Source: Trichomonas vaginalis G3 (taxonomy: Eukaryota > Parabasalia > Trichomonadida > Trichomonadidae). From it: DNA of 64,000 bases. Within the stretch, counting starts at the first letter, position 1, and every line of letters begins with the position of its first letter. The notes below the pieces were generated by a model. That model made no database searches. It was not told the DNA's origin and saw only the letters and a list, made by a program, of their open reading frames with translations. The DNA lies in NCBI RefSeq assembly GCF_026262505.1, contig NC_067205.1:23407585-23471584 (forward strand), in the 5' to 3' direction. Shown here in pieces: positions 19,756 through 29,989 of this stretch. The position numbers and the translations under genes are program-made.

Positions 19756-19984
19756 TCTCCAACTCTTCTAACTTCTTCCTAAGTTCAGCAATGTTGTCCT
19801 CATGTAATTTAATCTTTCTCAAAATTCCTTCTTTATCTAATGGTTGCTTTATCTTTCTAAACTGAACTCTACCATCTTTCATAGTATGAATGTAAAAACC
19901 TTCTGGAATAGTTCCTGATTTAAGGTATTCTACCAAAAACTTTTGTTTCATTGCTTCAGTGACTTTATTTGTCATTTCAATCAA
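19739..19984 (-). CDS. Small Maverick protein with C-terminal coiled coil
   Basis: 81 residues from the upstream ATG (a second ATG is codon 4). The middle part GFYIHTMKDGRVQFRKIKQPL resembles the N-terminal half of the protein at 22124-22558 (PFYYVSQSKDGKIYVRKRKVPL), so the two are likely paralogues. The end (IAELRKKLEELEKGREL) is a short coiled coil and lies inside the TIR. TTTTTATTTG precedes the ATG by about 10 nt. Function unknown. Confidence 0.7.
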   Translation of the reverse strand: MIEMTNKVTEAMKQKFLVEYLKSGTIPEGFYIHTMKDGRVQFRKIKQPLDKEGILRKIKLHEDNIAELRKKLEELEKGREL

Positions 19985-20023
19985 ATAAAAATTTTAATAT
20001 TAAATAAAAATAACGTTATTTTT

Positions 20024-20494
20024 TCAGTAAGGAAACGCAGGAGTTTTACGATTTATTTGTGGTGTAGGTTCTGGTTTAAATGTTGGAGTCGGTTTTGGAG
20101 TTGACTTTTGAACAGGAGTTTGTAATTCCATAGGTTCAGGAGTCATTGAAGGTGTTGTTTGTGAAGGCGTTGGTTTTGACGTTGGTTTTGGCGAAGGTGT
20201 TGGAGTTTGTTTAACTTTAGCTACTTCAGTATTATTTACAACATTTGCTTTATTTCTTTTCAACATCATTACTGCTCCTGCTGTAGCTAGCAAACCTAGT
20301 GGGAGACCATATTTTATATAAGAACTTGACCAAATGCTATTTTTGACAGGAGCTGGTGGAACACCTAACCTTGGTGAGACTGCTCTTTGCCATTGTGCAG
20401 CTCGTAAGAAATATTCAATAGGTGCTCCATAATCGTTTGGTAAAGTTTGTTTCATAGATGGTGAAGGTTCACGAGAGCTTGATGAAGAACTCAT
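20024..20494 (-). CDS. Single-span membrane protein with Pro/Thr/Ser-rich tail
   Basis: 156 residues: a Ser-rich N-terminus, a hydrophobic span at about residues 60-77 (YGLPLGLLATAGAVMML), then a ~75-residue low-complexity region of TPSPKPTSKPTPS-type repeats ending with NRKTPAFPY. It looks like a stalked membrane or virion-surface protein. Located just downstream of the capsid gene on the same strand. Function unknown; a minor virion membrane protein is possible. Confidence 0.7.
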   Translation of the reverse strand: MSSSSSSREPSPSMKQTLPNDYGAPIEYFLRAAQWQRAVSPRLGVPPAPVKNSIWSSSYIKYGLPLGLLATAGAVMMLKRNKANVVNNTEVAKVKQTPTPSPKPTSKPTPSQTTPSMTPEPMELQTPVQKSTPKPTPTFKPEPTPQINRKTPAFPY

Positions 20495-20523
20495 TTATAA
20501 GCTTTAAAATAAACGTTCATCCT

Positions 20524-22096
20524 TTATTCCTCACTGTCGTCCGTAGCTAAGTTATAGTCGTCAAGTCTTATTATTGGTATGCCTGACTGTCTTACTTGTA
20601 TTGCAAAGCAACAATCCCTCATAAATCCAATAAGTGGCTTTGGTACATTTTCAGTTGCTAGTTCAATAGGTCCTTTAACAGTCAATTTGTATGTTATCGG
20701 AGCAGTAGATGTTTGACCTTGCTGGAAGCAAAAGTCCACTTCTGTTGGAAAACCACATAAGAAATGTGTGTTGTCATAGCTATCCCATTTATGTTCCACA
20801 CTACCATCATCCACCAATGACCTCATAACATCTTCATTAAATCCTATCATATCATTGTTTGTATTGCAAGCGTTCGCAACCATTTCATAAAATACAGGTC
20901 CATATGATTTTTCAGGTTCTGCAGGCATATTTCCATAAGCTCCCATGGAAAGCTGAAGATATTTAAACTTAGGGTTCTCAAAATTAACATAATAGTTGTC
21001 TTTCTTTCTAAATAGTGCCCAAATACTTTTAACATTAATAGGCGTATAAGCTGCTGTAAATGTTGCACTTGAACTATCTGTATTCTTTGAGAATGAACCG
21101 TCCATAGGAATCCAATCCATAACTTTAACAGGAAAACATAAAGCCTCGTTTGTATAATGTTCTACAAGTTCTGTATAAATGTTAGGGTCTAAAGAGAATG
21201 ACTTTGGATGAATGAAACATTCATTAAAATCCATCTTTGTTCGAAATAGTTGCTGGTTACAGTTGTAATAGTAACTGTTCCACTAGCTTCTACTGCCTTC
21301 GTTATCATAGTGAATGGTTCATTCCATGGAACAAATTTATTTGTCGGTGGATTTGAATCTGAAGCAAATGCAACTTTAAGAGTTGGATTGAAAGCAATGA
21401 TATCATTTACAGATATAGATGTGCATTGTAAGGCGTCGCTACTGAACTTTACTTTAAGCTGAATGTTCCTGCAAAATGCGGAATAAATCGAATAGCTTCT
21501 AATGGAAGGAATCTTCTAACAGGAATTCTTAAACGAAGCTTAAAATCAAATGATTTTCCTGCTGTAATTGGACCACTAACAATTTGTCCTGTTCTGCATG
21601 TTCCCGAATGACTCCATACATCTTCATGTCGAGTCTTTGAGAAAACATCTACTTTCTTTATTTGTTCGGTAGTTTGTGAGTTTGAAGTTATATATGCTTC
21701 TTCTCGTGCGTTGTCTTGAGAATATACGATACGACCATTTGCAAGGATTTGATATCCAGCAACTGCATAGAAAGCGTCATCGAAACCAATCCAAAATCCT
21801 GGTGGGTTTGTTTTATTGGAACCTGAACCAATTTCTTTATCTACAATAAATTGACCTTCCATTTTATACGTAATGAATGTATTGTAAAGGTCCAACATAT
21901 TTTCACCAGGAGGTGAGAGATTGAATGTTACCCATGTGTTATCTTTAGCAGTTCCAGGTTGTGATGGAATCTTTGCGTCAGAATATTTTCTATTAGTGTC
22001 ACCAATTTGAACTGCATTGTCTATGATATCGAAATATGAGCGAATCTGATGAATATGCTCTGCTGGAGTAAATTCGTTTAGCTGTTCGTTCTGCAT
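20524..22096 (-). pseudogene. Maverick major capsid protein, two frameshifts
   Basis: N-terminal part 22096-21449 (215 residues, PPGENMLDLYNTFITYKMEG, FWIGFDDAFYAVAGYQILANG, FDFKLRLRIPVRRF) has jelly-roll-like strands. A middle segment is open in a second frame (about 21450-21245, KFVPWNEPFTMITKAVE). The C-terminal part is in a third frame (21234-20524, 236 residues). Together they would make about 520 residues, a usual size for a Polinton double jelly-roll capsid protein. The changes are near 21450 (one base missing after AGCTTAAAG) and near 21245. The assignment rests on size, position and beta-rich pattern; I could not compare structures. Confidence 0.72.
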
Positions 22097-22123
22097 GTAT
22101 TTACTTCAGATAAAAATATCTAT

Positions 22124-22558
22124 TTACTTCATTATTCTCACTCTTCTTCTTGGCATTCGTGGTGGAAGTTGTTTCTTGACATTTTCAATGAACTGTACAT
22201 TCTCTTTTGTCTCAACTTCTTTCACTGGCGGGTCAGGGTTCTTTGACTCGGTTTGTTTTTCAATGAAATTCACGAACTTTGCAATAAGCTCTTGGTTCGT
22301 TATTGAAAGTACATCTGGCTTCTTTTCTTCTGGTTCTTTGACTTTTCAGTTTGAACAGAAGGTTTTAACATGGGCTTCGTGGACTTCACCCTTGCCATGC
22401 ACCTTAATGTTGTCTCTTTCTGCATTCGCTAATGGAACCTTTCTTTTTCTTACGTATATTTTACCATCTTTACTCTGACTTACGTAATAGAAAGGATGTT
22501 GTATTCCTCTTGCGTCATTTAATATAATAGACTCTCGTTCTGATTTTGACAAGCTCAT
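22124..22558 (-). pseudogene. Small Maverick protein with in-frame TGA
   Basis: Codons 1-70 encode MSLSKSERESIILND to VKTFCSN, then TGA (22346-22348). The same frame continues for 73 codons (KVKEPEEKKPDVLSITNQEL to RMPRRRVRIMK) to TAA at 22124, giving 144 residues if the stop is ignored. The first half is similar to the 81-residue protein at 19739-19984. The second half is charged and ends basic. It lies immediately upstream of the capsid gene on the same strand. This is a substitution, not an indel, so it is less likely to be a sequencing error. Confidence 0.65.
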
Positions 22559-22603
22559 TTTACATCGGTTAAAGTTTTAATTTTGTTTTTTATCTGCAGT
22601 CAA

Positions 22604-22894
22604 ATGACTCAGACAAGCCCTACGGACAAGACCCAAGGGGTCATAGATGTTGAAGCATTGAAGAAAGAAATTCGTGAGCAAATTTTATCCGAACTGAAGG
22701 AACAAAAACAAGAACAAAAGCCAGAGAGACCAAAGAGAAAACTTAGTGAAAAACAACTTGCTGCATTAGCTGCTGGAAGACAAAGAACCCAAGACTACTG
22801 GCGAAAAAAGCTAGAGAAGAAGCTGAAGCAAAAGCTAAAGAAGCTGAAGCAAAGAAAGAGTAAATGGTTTATTTTTATCGAATTAAATGTATAG
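22604..22894 (+). CDS. Charged helical Maverick protein, probably frameshifted at the 3' end
   Basis: 96 residues from ATG 22604. Ile/Glu/Lys-rich helix (VEALKKEIREQILSELKEQK), then KRKLSEKQLAALAAGRQRTQ. At the run of six A (22804-22809) the frame becomes a Lys/Leu tail reading past 22863 into the next gene. With one more A it would read KAREEAEAKAKEAEAKKE and stop with TAA at 22861-22863, directly before the next ATG region. I think the second version is the real gene. Function unknown; possibly a DNA-binding or scaffold helix. Confidence 0.6.
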   Translation: MTQTSPTDKTQGVIDVEALKKEIREQILSELKEQKQEQKPERPKRKLSEKQLAALAAGRQRTQDYWRKKLEKKLKQKLKKLKQRKSKWFIFIELNV

Positions 22895-23740
22895 ACAAAT
22901 ACCTTTATCTGTTGCGTTCAGTAGTGAAAACCCTGACGTCAAAATAAAGGGGAACAGAGTAACGTTTAAGTTTCCAACAGACTGGATTGTGAACATAAAT
23001 GAAGAGAAGTACATTGGCATAACATCTATGTATATAACACGTGCTTTCAGAAAGGTTGACTTTATACTTCAAGTCGAGATAGAAAATGACGAACAGTCTT
23101 TAAGCGCCCAAAACATTCACATATACAAATACTTTAAGGACGATACAACATTGTTGCAATGTATGATTTCATTTAATGAATGTTCGAGAAAAAGTTAACA
23201 TTGAAGTACAAACTTTACAGCCTTTACGTGAGTTTCTTGCACAACTGAAAGAAGAAGGTAGTCGGCCACAACTTATAGACTTTCATTATGAATTTAATGA
23301 AAATGAAGATGGAACTCATGACTGTCAGTTTGTTGTATTCACCATTCAATGAAGTCGCTAAAAAGAAAGAAAATCCATTACGTATAAGATTTCAAATCTC
23401 TGAACCCAATGAAGACTTCAAGAATGTTTTCAATTATGATGCAATGCTTCCGAGGAAAAATGAATTTTTCCAAAGATTTAACACCGGCATTTGGGATAGA
23501 AAGCAAGCTATATTATATTCAAACTTAAGTAAGGGAGTTGAAAATGAGTTCATTGGTCATACAAGAACTTCACCACTTCCTAACCCTAAATACTATAAAT
23601 TAACTGGCTTCAATCGTGAGTTTTGGATAGACATGTTCTCCACACATGACCATAACTGCCCAGTGTTCTTGCCTCCAGATGGGAAGGACTGTCTCTACAT
23701 TGAAGCACAACTCTTAAACTCTACCATCGCAGTATTGTAA
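22887..23740 (+). pseudogene. Maverick structural paralogue (FPxxW family), two frameshifts
   Basis: Three overlapping frames: 22887-23190 (MYRQIPLSVAFSSENPDV, KFPTDWIVNINEEKYIGI), a middle frame to about 23350 (REKVNIEVQTLQPLREFL), and 23330-23740 (NEVAKKKENPLRIRFQIS to LPPDGKDCLYIEAQLL). Together ~284 residues. The F-P-x-x-W...K-x-I motif and the C-terminal LPxDGKDxLxIE motif are shared with the proteins at 37093-37974 and 56642-57490. Likely a minor capsid or penton-like virion protein, by inference from size, beta-rich pattern and genome type. Confidence 0.65.
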
Positions 23741-23790
23741 AATCTACGCTAGTTTTATTTTTTCTGAAAATTTTTATTTGAGTGAAAGGC

Positions 23791-24360
23791 ATGGAAGGTG
23801 AAGACGTTTGGGAAACACTTGTTGCTGACAACGACTATGAAATTAACACAGAATATCCACACAATATTAGGAAAAAATCTACAGGAAAAATTGTGAGTGA
23901 ATGGATGAGCGATGGATATTATAGGTTATGTTTAAACGGTCAAAAATACTTCAAGCACAAACTTATAGCAGAACAATTCATACTTAACCCAGACAACTTA
24001 CCTCAAGTAGACCATATAAATCATATACGAACAGACAATAGAATAGAAAATTTAAGATATGTAACATCACAACAAAACAATAAAAACAGATGTAAAGCAA
24101 ATGGTATAAATTATAACTATGCAGATGAAATTGGTGAAAACTCCATTGAAGTTAAAACATATGGAAAACATGAGTTCGATGATTTATACTATGACCCAGA
24201 ACAAGACCTCTTCTATTTCTTTAATGGAATTCGCTATAGAGAGCTTCATGTAATGGAAAACAATAAATGTGGAACTCTGTATGTAAATGCATGGACTGTA
24301 AAAGGAAAACTTACAAAAATTTCATACAGTGCATTCAAACGTCAATATAATCTTATATGA
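23791..24360 (+). CDS. HNH homing-type endonuclease with extra C-terminal domain
   Basis: 189 residues from ATG 23791 (upstream in-frame GTG ignored; TTTTTATTTG lies 12-22 nt before). N-terminal NUMOD4-like part (EDVWETLV...YEINTEYPHNIRKKSTG), then HNH: HKLIAEQFI, QVDHINHIRTDNRIENLRYV with the D-H and second His and Asn ligands in place. The C-terminal ~75 residues (IEVKTYGKHEFDDLYYDPEQ) match the TIR-encoded 106-residue protein. The family cuts double-stranded DNA and often spreads as a free-standing homing nuclease. The intact frame contrasts with decayed neighbours. Confidence 0.85.
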   Translation: MEGEDVWETLVADNDYEINTEYPHNIRKKSTGKIVSEWMSDGYYRLCLNGQKYFKHKLIAEQFILNPDNLPQVDHINHIRTDNRIENLRYVTSQQNNKNRCKANGINYNYADEIGENSIEVKTYGKHEFDDLYYDPEQDLFYFFNGIRYRELHVMENNKCGTLYVNAWTVKGKLTKISYSAFKRQYNLI

Positions 24361-24411
24361 CCTCACTGCTGACAAAAATAAATGACCTCATTATTTTTCT
24401 CATTCATGACC

Positions 24412-27400
24412 TCAGAACTTCAACTTACGAATAAAGCTTGTTTTAGTCTGAATAGAAAAGTTAAACTTTTCAGCAAAGCAAGGACTAGAAGACTTACATA
24501 AGTCGAATGCAATCTCTTGACCGTCATAAAGTGCTTTATATAACTTCATAACACTGAACTCAGAGTCTTTGTCAAATTTTCCTTGCGGAACCATTAAACC
24601 TTTATCTTCATCATAGAAACATTGAACAGAGTCAGGAAACATTTCATTAGCGGTTAAAGCAATAACATCTTGCTTCACGCCTTTCATTCTGCAGTGAAAT
24701 GCAACTTCATTTAAATCATTCGTGAGTAAGTCTATGTAAGTCTTCTTTCCACAAAATATTGACTTGTATGCTAAACTTTGTTTTCCAGGTGTTATTTCTG
24801 CGAAGTCACTATGAAACTGACCAAGGTTTTTACCAATGAGAACTCTTCCATAACGTTTCTCAAACTCTTCAGCTAAACGAGGGATATCTTCATTGTAGAG
24901 ATGCATACTGTCGGTGTCGCTATAAAAGATGTCCATTCCTAAGTCTTCAGCAGTGCAAAACACTTCACACATTATTCTCTTCGACATAGATAGAATATTA
25001 ACACCAAGTGGACAGAAGTTAAAGTGTCTGCAAATGCTTTTCGTTAGCTTGAAAATAGTTTTATCTGAACCATCCAAACCTTCGAACTTCACTATATGGT
25101 TGTAATTTCTTATAGCATATCTTATAGCATCTTTGTCATCTACTATGGTTATTTTTGACTCAATAGGAGATAGAATAGTTTTGCCATAAATACTGTTCAG
25201 AATGAGCTTTATATTTTCTTGCAAAGGATTTCCTTCTTTCTTATACTTTAACCTTAACTCAAACAACTTCTTTACTTCATCTCTTATTCTAATATCTCTG
25301 TTTCCATCGTAGTAGTATCCTTGCAACACTTCACATTTGACACCTTGATATTTTATGAGGTCTTGTAATGTTATATGGTCAACATACATGACAGCAAGTG
25401 TTTGAACTTCTGGGAACGTTAAGTTCTGGATTTAGTTCAGGGTCACAAACTATTAAAGGAAAGTGTCTATGTATTCCAATCTCTGTTATCTTAATGAGAA
25501 CAAAGAAGCCAGACATAAACTTTTCACCAATGGGTTCCTTTTGGTGTCATCGAATAAATGTCTCATGAGATACTCTGTGCTTAGCATCTCATCCTTCAAT
25601 ACTTTTGGAATTCCTTCTAAAGTATACAATCTTGCTATAGCGGATGGATATAATGAAACAGCGTCGAAGTCAGCAATGAGTTTCTTTTGCTCTTTTGTTT
25701 AATGTTATCTGACAACATACATCTTCCACCTTGAATGCATCTCGAAATAAATTCTCTTGGTTTATTTGAGAGGTCATAAAGATTTCCATTCGGGAAGTAC
25801 ACTCTGTTCTCAAATAATTTGTTAGCAATTGAACAAATACTAACGTAGTCATAAACGTTTAAATCAAATTCTTTCAATATGTCATTGCGGAACTTAACAA
25901 AACCTTCTCTTAAAATTCTTACATCTTGTTTACAATAAAATGAGCTATATTTTTCTAAGTCGAAATGGTTTTCATCTATTCTGCAACCTTTGATGGAATC
26001 TATGTTCTTCATGAATGTATCTGCATCCTGTATAAACTTACATGCTTCAGAAATGACACCAGTTCTGTTGTCATTTGCTAACAAAGTACTGCTGTAGTAG
26101 TTGTATGGAAATACTTCTTTCGGTCCTGTTTGTAAGTTAAACATAGCAGGAAATAGTTTAAGCTTCTTATTTATAACACTGTAAGAGTCTTTTATAATAA
26201 TTGCCCGTCCTTTATATAAGCCAGTTATTTGCATTGTTCGTGAACCTTTAATGATGGGAGTTCCTTTCACTTCTGTCATATGTCTTAAGATGAAGTTTAT
26301 ATCATAACTGAGGTTATGGAAATATATTAAACTCTTGTCAGGAAGTCGTTCCAAAAATTCTGTTGCACAGTTCTGACCCCAAATGCTTTCACTCACTGAA
26401 CCATCTTCACTGTCGTAACAGATGTTAAAAGCTTTATGAAAGCCATCTGTGCTACACTCAAAGTCAGCAAAGAAAACATGCTCAGGAATGAACTTACATT
26501 TAGCTTTATTTACTTCTTTTGACTCTGCTTTCTTCTTCAGTTGTACACAATACTTTGGAGCATATGTCAAATCTTTAAATGGTGCAAGGTTCTGTTTATA
26601 TAAGTCAGTCGTATATGTGAAAAGTTCTCCATAAGAAATAGGTTCGAAATATTTGCACTCCCACAATGTTTTCATAACATCCCATAACGGTGTAGTTCTA
26701 TCCATGCGAACTACATATTTACCATCTCTCTTTGTATAAATCTTCATCTGTTTCTCAATGTTCATTCCACCACACTCCTTCAAGATTTCTATATAGTTGC
26801 GAATGAAATATGTTGTCATTGGAAGTCTTTCGTTTAGCATGTAGTGGTCTTCAACAAGAAGTAGGTCAATAGTTCGAACAGTTTTACATTCTTTTGGTAC
26901 GTATCTCTTTATTTCATTATGTCTTGAGTCATTGAAATAACCAATGGTAACATTGAATGCTATACCTGTTGCGTCAGAAATTTCTTGTACTTTACTTTGT
27001 GGAAAGTCTCTAACACGAATGACTTCTCTCATGTGGTCAATAGTCTCTCCATCTACTTCAGCCTGAATGCAAGCATAAACGAAACAATTGTCTTCTGTCA
27101 TAAGTGTTGCAGTTCTTTTGTTCAGTTCATTGAAGATTTGGTAGCGTTCAAGATTTATAGGTAATGTGCAAAGATACTTCCAGAACTGACCGCTTCTCTT
27201 CTTATAAAACTTCTTTTCATCAAGGATTTCATTCCAGAAGTCATCTATATCTTGTTTATCTCCTGTTTGTTTAAGTCTGTTCAATAATCTTTTCTGTCTT
27301 TCTGTCAGTGTGCTTTCATCTCTATATGGTCTCTTTTTTGGTTTGCCTTTCTTTACATCTGACATCGTTAAGCCTTCATATTCTGTTAAATCATACATCT

Positions 27401-27503
27401 TTATTTCAGTAAGATTCTTTATGTTTGTCAAGAAGAAGTCATAGTGCATTTCAACAATACCTGCAGCATTTGCTTCTATCTCTGATATAAAGTTCTCCTT
27501 CAA
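24412..27503 (-). pseudogene. polB: DNA polymerase B (Maverick, protein-primed type), frameshifted
   Basis: The N-terminal frame (27503-25635) has 3'-5' exonuclease motifs: ExoI FADFECS (Asp347/Glu349), ExoII FHNLSYDINFI (Asp401) and ExoIII YCKQDVRIL. Polymerase motif A (DFDAVSLYPSAI) is in another frame at about 25680, followed by one more shift (KFMSGFFVLIKITEIGI). The C-terminal frame (25389-24412) has motif B KLILNSIYGKT and motif C YSDTDS. Motif A is thus separated from B and C, and no full enzyme can be made as sequenced. At least three single-base changes lie between 25390 and 25690. The upstream gene at 27539-28300 may be its N-terminus. The enzyme would replicate the element. Confidence 0.92.
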
Positions 27504-27538
27504 GAGCTGATGTAGTAGTGTTCCAATATTATTGAGGT

Positions 27539-28300
27539 TTAACGTAGAACATTCATACTTTCCACAAGTTTATAACATACCATCCATCTCTGTTGTGAGT
27601 TTATTTTAATCTTCTCTAAGAGTCTCATGAAAACCTTACCGAAATGTTTGTGTAAGTAGTCTCTGTTTGGTTCATCTAAAGCTTCGATGTTAAAGTCAAT
27701 GAGTCTATTGCCTGACTTCACATTTCTCTTCCTATTCTCTTCATCTTTCTTTAACCATCTCTCACCTTCTTTTGGTTTGTCGTCAATGGAACGAATGACA
27801 TCGTTAGCTTTGCGAACTTGTTCTATAGCGCTCTTAAACATCTCTCTTCTCTGTTGTTTCAGTGTGTCGTCTCTTCTTCTTGTTTCACCAACGTTCGCAT
27901 TTGTTATGTCAAACATCTCTTGACGAACATCATGTGAAAGAGCTTTACGAGTATGACCAACGTTTGCATTTGTTATGTCAAACATCTCTTGACGAACATC
28001 ATGCGAAAGAGCTTTACGAGTATGACCAACGTTCGCATTTGTTATGTCAAACATTTCTCTTCTTACTTCATGAGGTATTGAACGTCTATGATATAAGTCA
28101 ATAGCAACGTCATTTAAAGGAAATGCTCTTGCATTTATGAACTCATGAATTCTATCATAACTTATAGCACCATTGTAGTCATTGAGGATGTCAGCGAGTG
28201 CTTTTTTGTTTGTTGCGTAATGTTTTGCAACATCTATGTTAGCTTCTGTAAGAAGTTGTTTTATTTCCGAGTGTTCTAACTTAGACAACTTCCGATACAT
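27539..28300 (-). CDS. Repeat-containing protein, probably the polymerase N-terminal region
   Basis: 253 residues with three ~22-27-residue repeats around VRQEMFDITNANVGHTRKAL (about residues 78-145), Lys/Glu/Arg-rich after that. It ends 35 bp before the polymerase ATG. The polymerase frame itself is open upstream of its ATG (KYECSTLNLNNIGTLLHQLL) and overlaps the end of this gene, so one base lost near 27560 would have split a single ~1300-residue polymerase gene. ATG is preceded by TTTTTTATTTCC. As an alternative it is a separate terminal-protein-like gene. Function unproved. Confidence 0.65.
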   Translation of the reverse strand: MYRKLSKLEHSEIKQLLTEANIDVAKHYATNKKALADILNDYNGAISYDRIHEFINARAFPLNDVAIDLYHRRSIPHEVRREMFDITNANVGHTRKALSHDVRQEMFDITNANVGHTRKALSHDVRQEMFDITNANVGETRRRDDTLKQQRREMFKSAIEQVRKANDVIRSIDDKPKEGERWLKKDEENRKRNVKSGNRLIDFNIEALDEPNRDYLHKHFGKVFMRLLEKIKINSQQRWMVCYKLVESMNVLR

Positions 28301-28390
28301 CTTTAGGTAGGAAATAAAAAAATTTCTTAGAAAAAAATTAGCTTAGATTTTTTAAGGCTAGTTTTAAAATATTTCGAACTTTTTATTTTA

Positions 28391-28864
28391 ATGAAACACA
28401 TGCAAGATTGCAAGTTCTTATCATACAATGCTCTCGCTACTGCCATCAAGAATGAGTTCAATGGTGCTGCAAACGTTAATGTTATCTTTAACAAGAAGTT
28501 TGTGAAAGAATCTAAGTTTGGTCAGTATGTCAGACCATTAGCTATTGTCATTGACCGCAAACGTTATACTTCACAAGAGTTAGCAGTAGTTTTGAAACAA
28601 AAGAGTTTCTTCGTGAATGTCAAAGATACTCATTATACTGTCATAAAGAACTCTAACGTTGACTTCTTCAGTATTGCTATGAATCTTTCCGAACAGAAAG
28701 AATATAAGAAAGGTGAAACAAATGTGAAATATTATCCTTCATCTCTGAAGACAATAACGAACAAAGATGTCATACAGAAGCTCCTACCAAAGGTTGAAGA
28801 AGCTTCAATTGACATTGACGAAGGAAGTGAAATGGTTGAAGAAATAGACCCTGAAGCTATTTAA
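28391..28864 (+). CDS. Maverick hypothetical protein
   Basis: 157 residues, divergent from the polymerase cluster with a 90-bp spacer that contains TTTTTATTTTA just before ATG. Mixed alpha/beta composition (VNVIFNKKFVKESKFGQYV, LAIVIDRKRYTSQELAVVL), acidic tail (IDIDEGSEMVEEIDPEAI). No motif recognised. Confidence 0.7.
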   Translation: MKHMQDCKFLSYNALATAIKNEFNGAANVNVIFNKKFVKESKFGQYVRPLAIVIDRKRYTSQELAVVLKQKSFFVNVKDTHYTVIKNSNVDFFSIAMNLSEQKEYKKGETNVKYYPSSLKTITNKDVIQKLLPKVEEASIDIDEGSEMVEEIDPEAI

Positions 28865-28882
28865 GCAAAAATATATTTTTGG

Positions 28883-29098
28883 TTAGTCTTCATATCGACA
28901 TTTTACAACAATTCCCCAATGTATAAACTTTTCATACGCTTTTTCATAAGTTTTATATACCTTCAGAAATTTTGCATAATCTTTAGAAGCATTTAGATAT
29001 TGTTTAAATGCTTTATATACCTTCAGAAATTTTGCATAATCTTTTACATGTTGTTCGTTCTCTTCTTCTGTCATGAGTTCCGAATATTCTAAATTCAT
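28883..29098 (-). CDS. Small Maverick protein with internal duplication
   Basis: 71 residues. KDYAKFLKVYKAFKQYLN (residues 19-36) is followed by KDYAKFLKVYKTYEKAYEK, a recent in-frame duplication that is exact over ~30 bp at the DNA level (TATACCTTCAGAAATTTTGC occurs at 28957 and 29017). ATTTTATCTCATATG precedes ATG. Function unknown. Confidence 0.6.
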   Translation of the reverse strand: MNLEYSELMTEEENEQHVKDYAKFLKVYKAFKQYLNASKDYAKFLKVYKTYEKAYEKFIHWGIVVKCRYED

Positions 29099-29175
29099 GT
29101 TCTTTCATATGAGATAAAATTTTATAAAAAAATAAAATTAGCTTAGATTTTTTTTACTCTGCTTGTTTGAAGTTG

Positions 29176-29382
29176 TCAAAATACTCTGTTATTTAATTCA
29201 AACCAGTCTTGTGGTTTCTTAGTATCTGGTGTAGCACATGCTGTCAAAATACTTTGCATTTGGTACATGTCATCTTTGACCGAACGAATGAGACGTAACT
29301 GTTTGTTAAACTGAACCCACTCGTATTCTTCACTTATGGCTTCATGAACGATAGCAGTTGTTGTGTTCTCTGATGTTGACAT
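29176..29382 (-). CDS. Small Maverick hypothetical protein
   Basis: 68 residues starting MSTSENTTTAIVHEA at 29382. An upstream in-frame extension is hydrophobic junk encoded by the A/T-rich spacer, so the internal ATG is preferred; TTTTTTATTTTTTTATTTTG precedes it. The core EWVQFNKQLRLIRSVKDDM looks helical. Function unknown. Confidence 0.55.
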   Translation of the reverse strand: MSTSENTTTAIVHEAISEEYEWVQFNKQLRLIRSVKDDMYQMQSILTACATPDTKKPQDWFELNNRVF

Positions 29383-29470
29383 TACTGTCTTTACATACAA
29401 AATAAAAAAATAAAAAAAAATAAAATTAGCGTTATTTTCTATCTTGTATAAAAGACCAAAAATAAACGCT

Positions 29471-29902
29471 TTACATGTATTTTTCAGCAACTTCGTCAAA
29501 TAATTTTATAGCTTTGTCGATCTCATCTACTTCAAACGTTTCTTTACCTTTTATGGGAGCACCATACATTTTCTCAAACTTTTCAAGTAGTTCTGTTTCA
29601 GCAGCTCTCATATCATTAACGAACACAACCTTAACTCTATTGACTGTATTGTCATATCTTTGAGTTATATTAAATGTTCTTCCTATCTTATATCTCTTTG
29701 TATTGAAGTCCTTCGGTTTCTGAACGATGTAAAGTAAGCCTTCATTGCAACGTTCCGTATCGAATGAACCATATGTTATGAAATTATATCCAACAACCGG
29801 GTCAATCCATAACAAAACTAGTGGTATAAGACTTTTGTCGATGAGATATGCTGTAGTTCCATGAAATCTTACCGATATCATAAGCTCAGGATTTCTTGTC
29901 AA
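29471..29902 (-). CDS. KilA-N plus T5orf172 (GIY-YIG-like) protein, 5' end damaged
   Basis: The open frame reaches upstream of 29902 to about 29973 without ATG (KTNDWVKIASTQKIL), and the first codon usable from 29902 is TTG, so the start is broken or shifted. The N-terminal half, RNPELMISVRFHGTTAYLID and LIPLVLLWIDP, fits a KilA-N DNA-binding domain. The C-terminal half, GLLYIVQK, YKIGRTFNITQRYDN, AAETELLEKFEKMY, fits the T5orf172 nuclease-like fold. This fusion is typical of large DNA viruses and phages. It would bind or cut DNA. Confidence 0.72.
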   Translation of the reverse strand: MTRNPELMISVRFHGTTAYLIDKSLIPLVLLWIDPVVGYNFITYGSFDTERCNEGLLYIVQKPKDFNTKRYKIGRTFNITQRYDNTVNRVKVVFVNDMRAAETELLEKFEKMYGAPIKGKETFEVDEIDKAIKLFDEVAEKYM

Positions 29903-29989
29903 AATTTTCTGAGTTGAAGCAATTTTAACCCAGTCGTTTGTTTTCTTTCCAGATGGAGATAAAATGTCATGTTGTCACCATTTTCAAAA

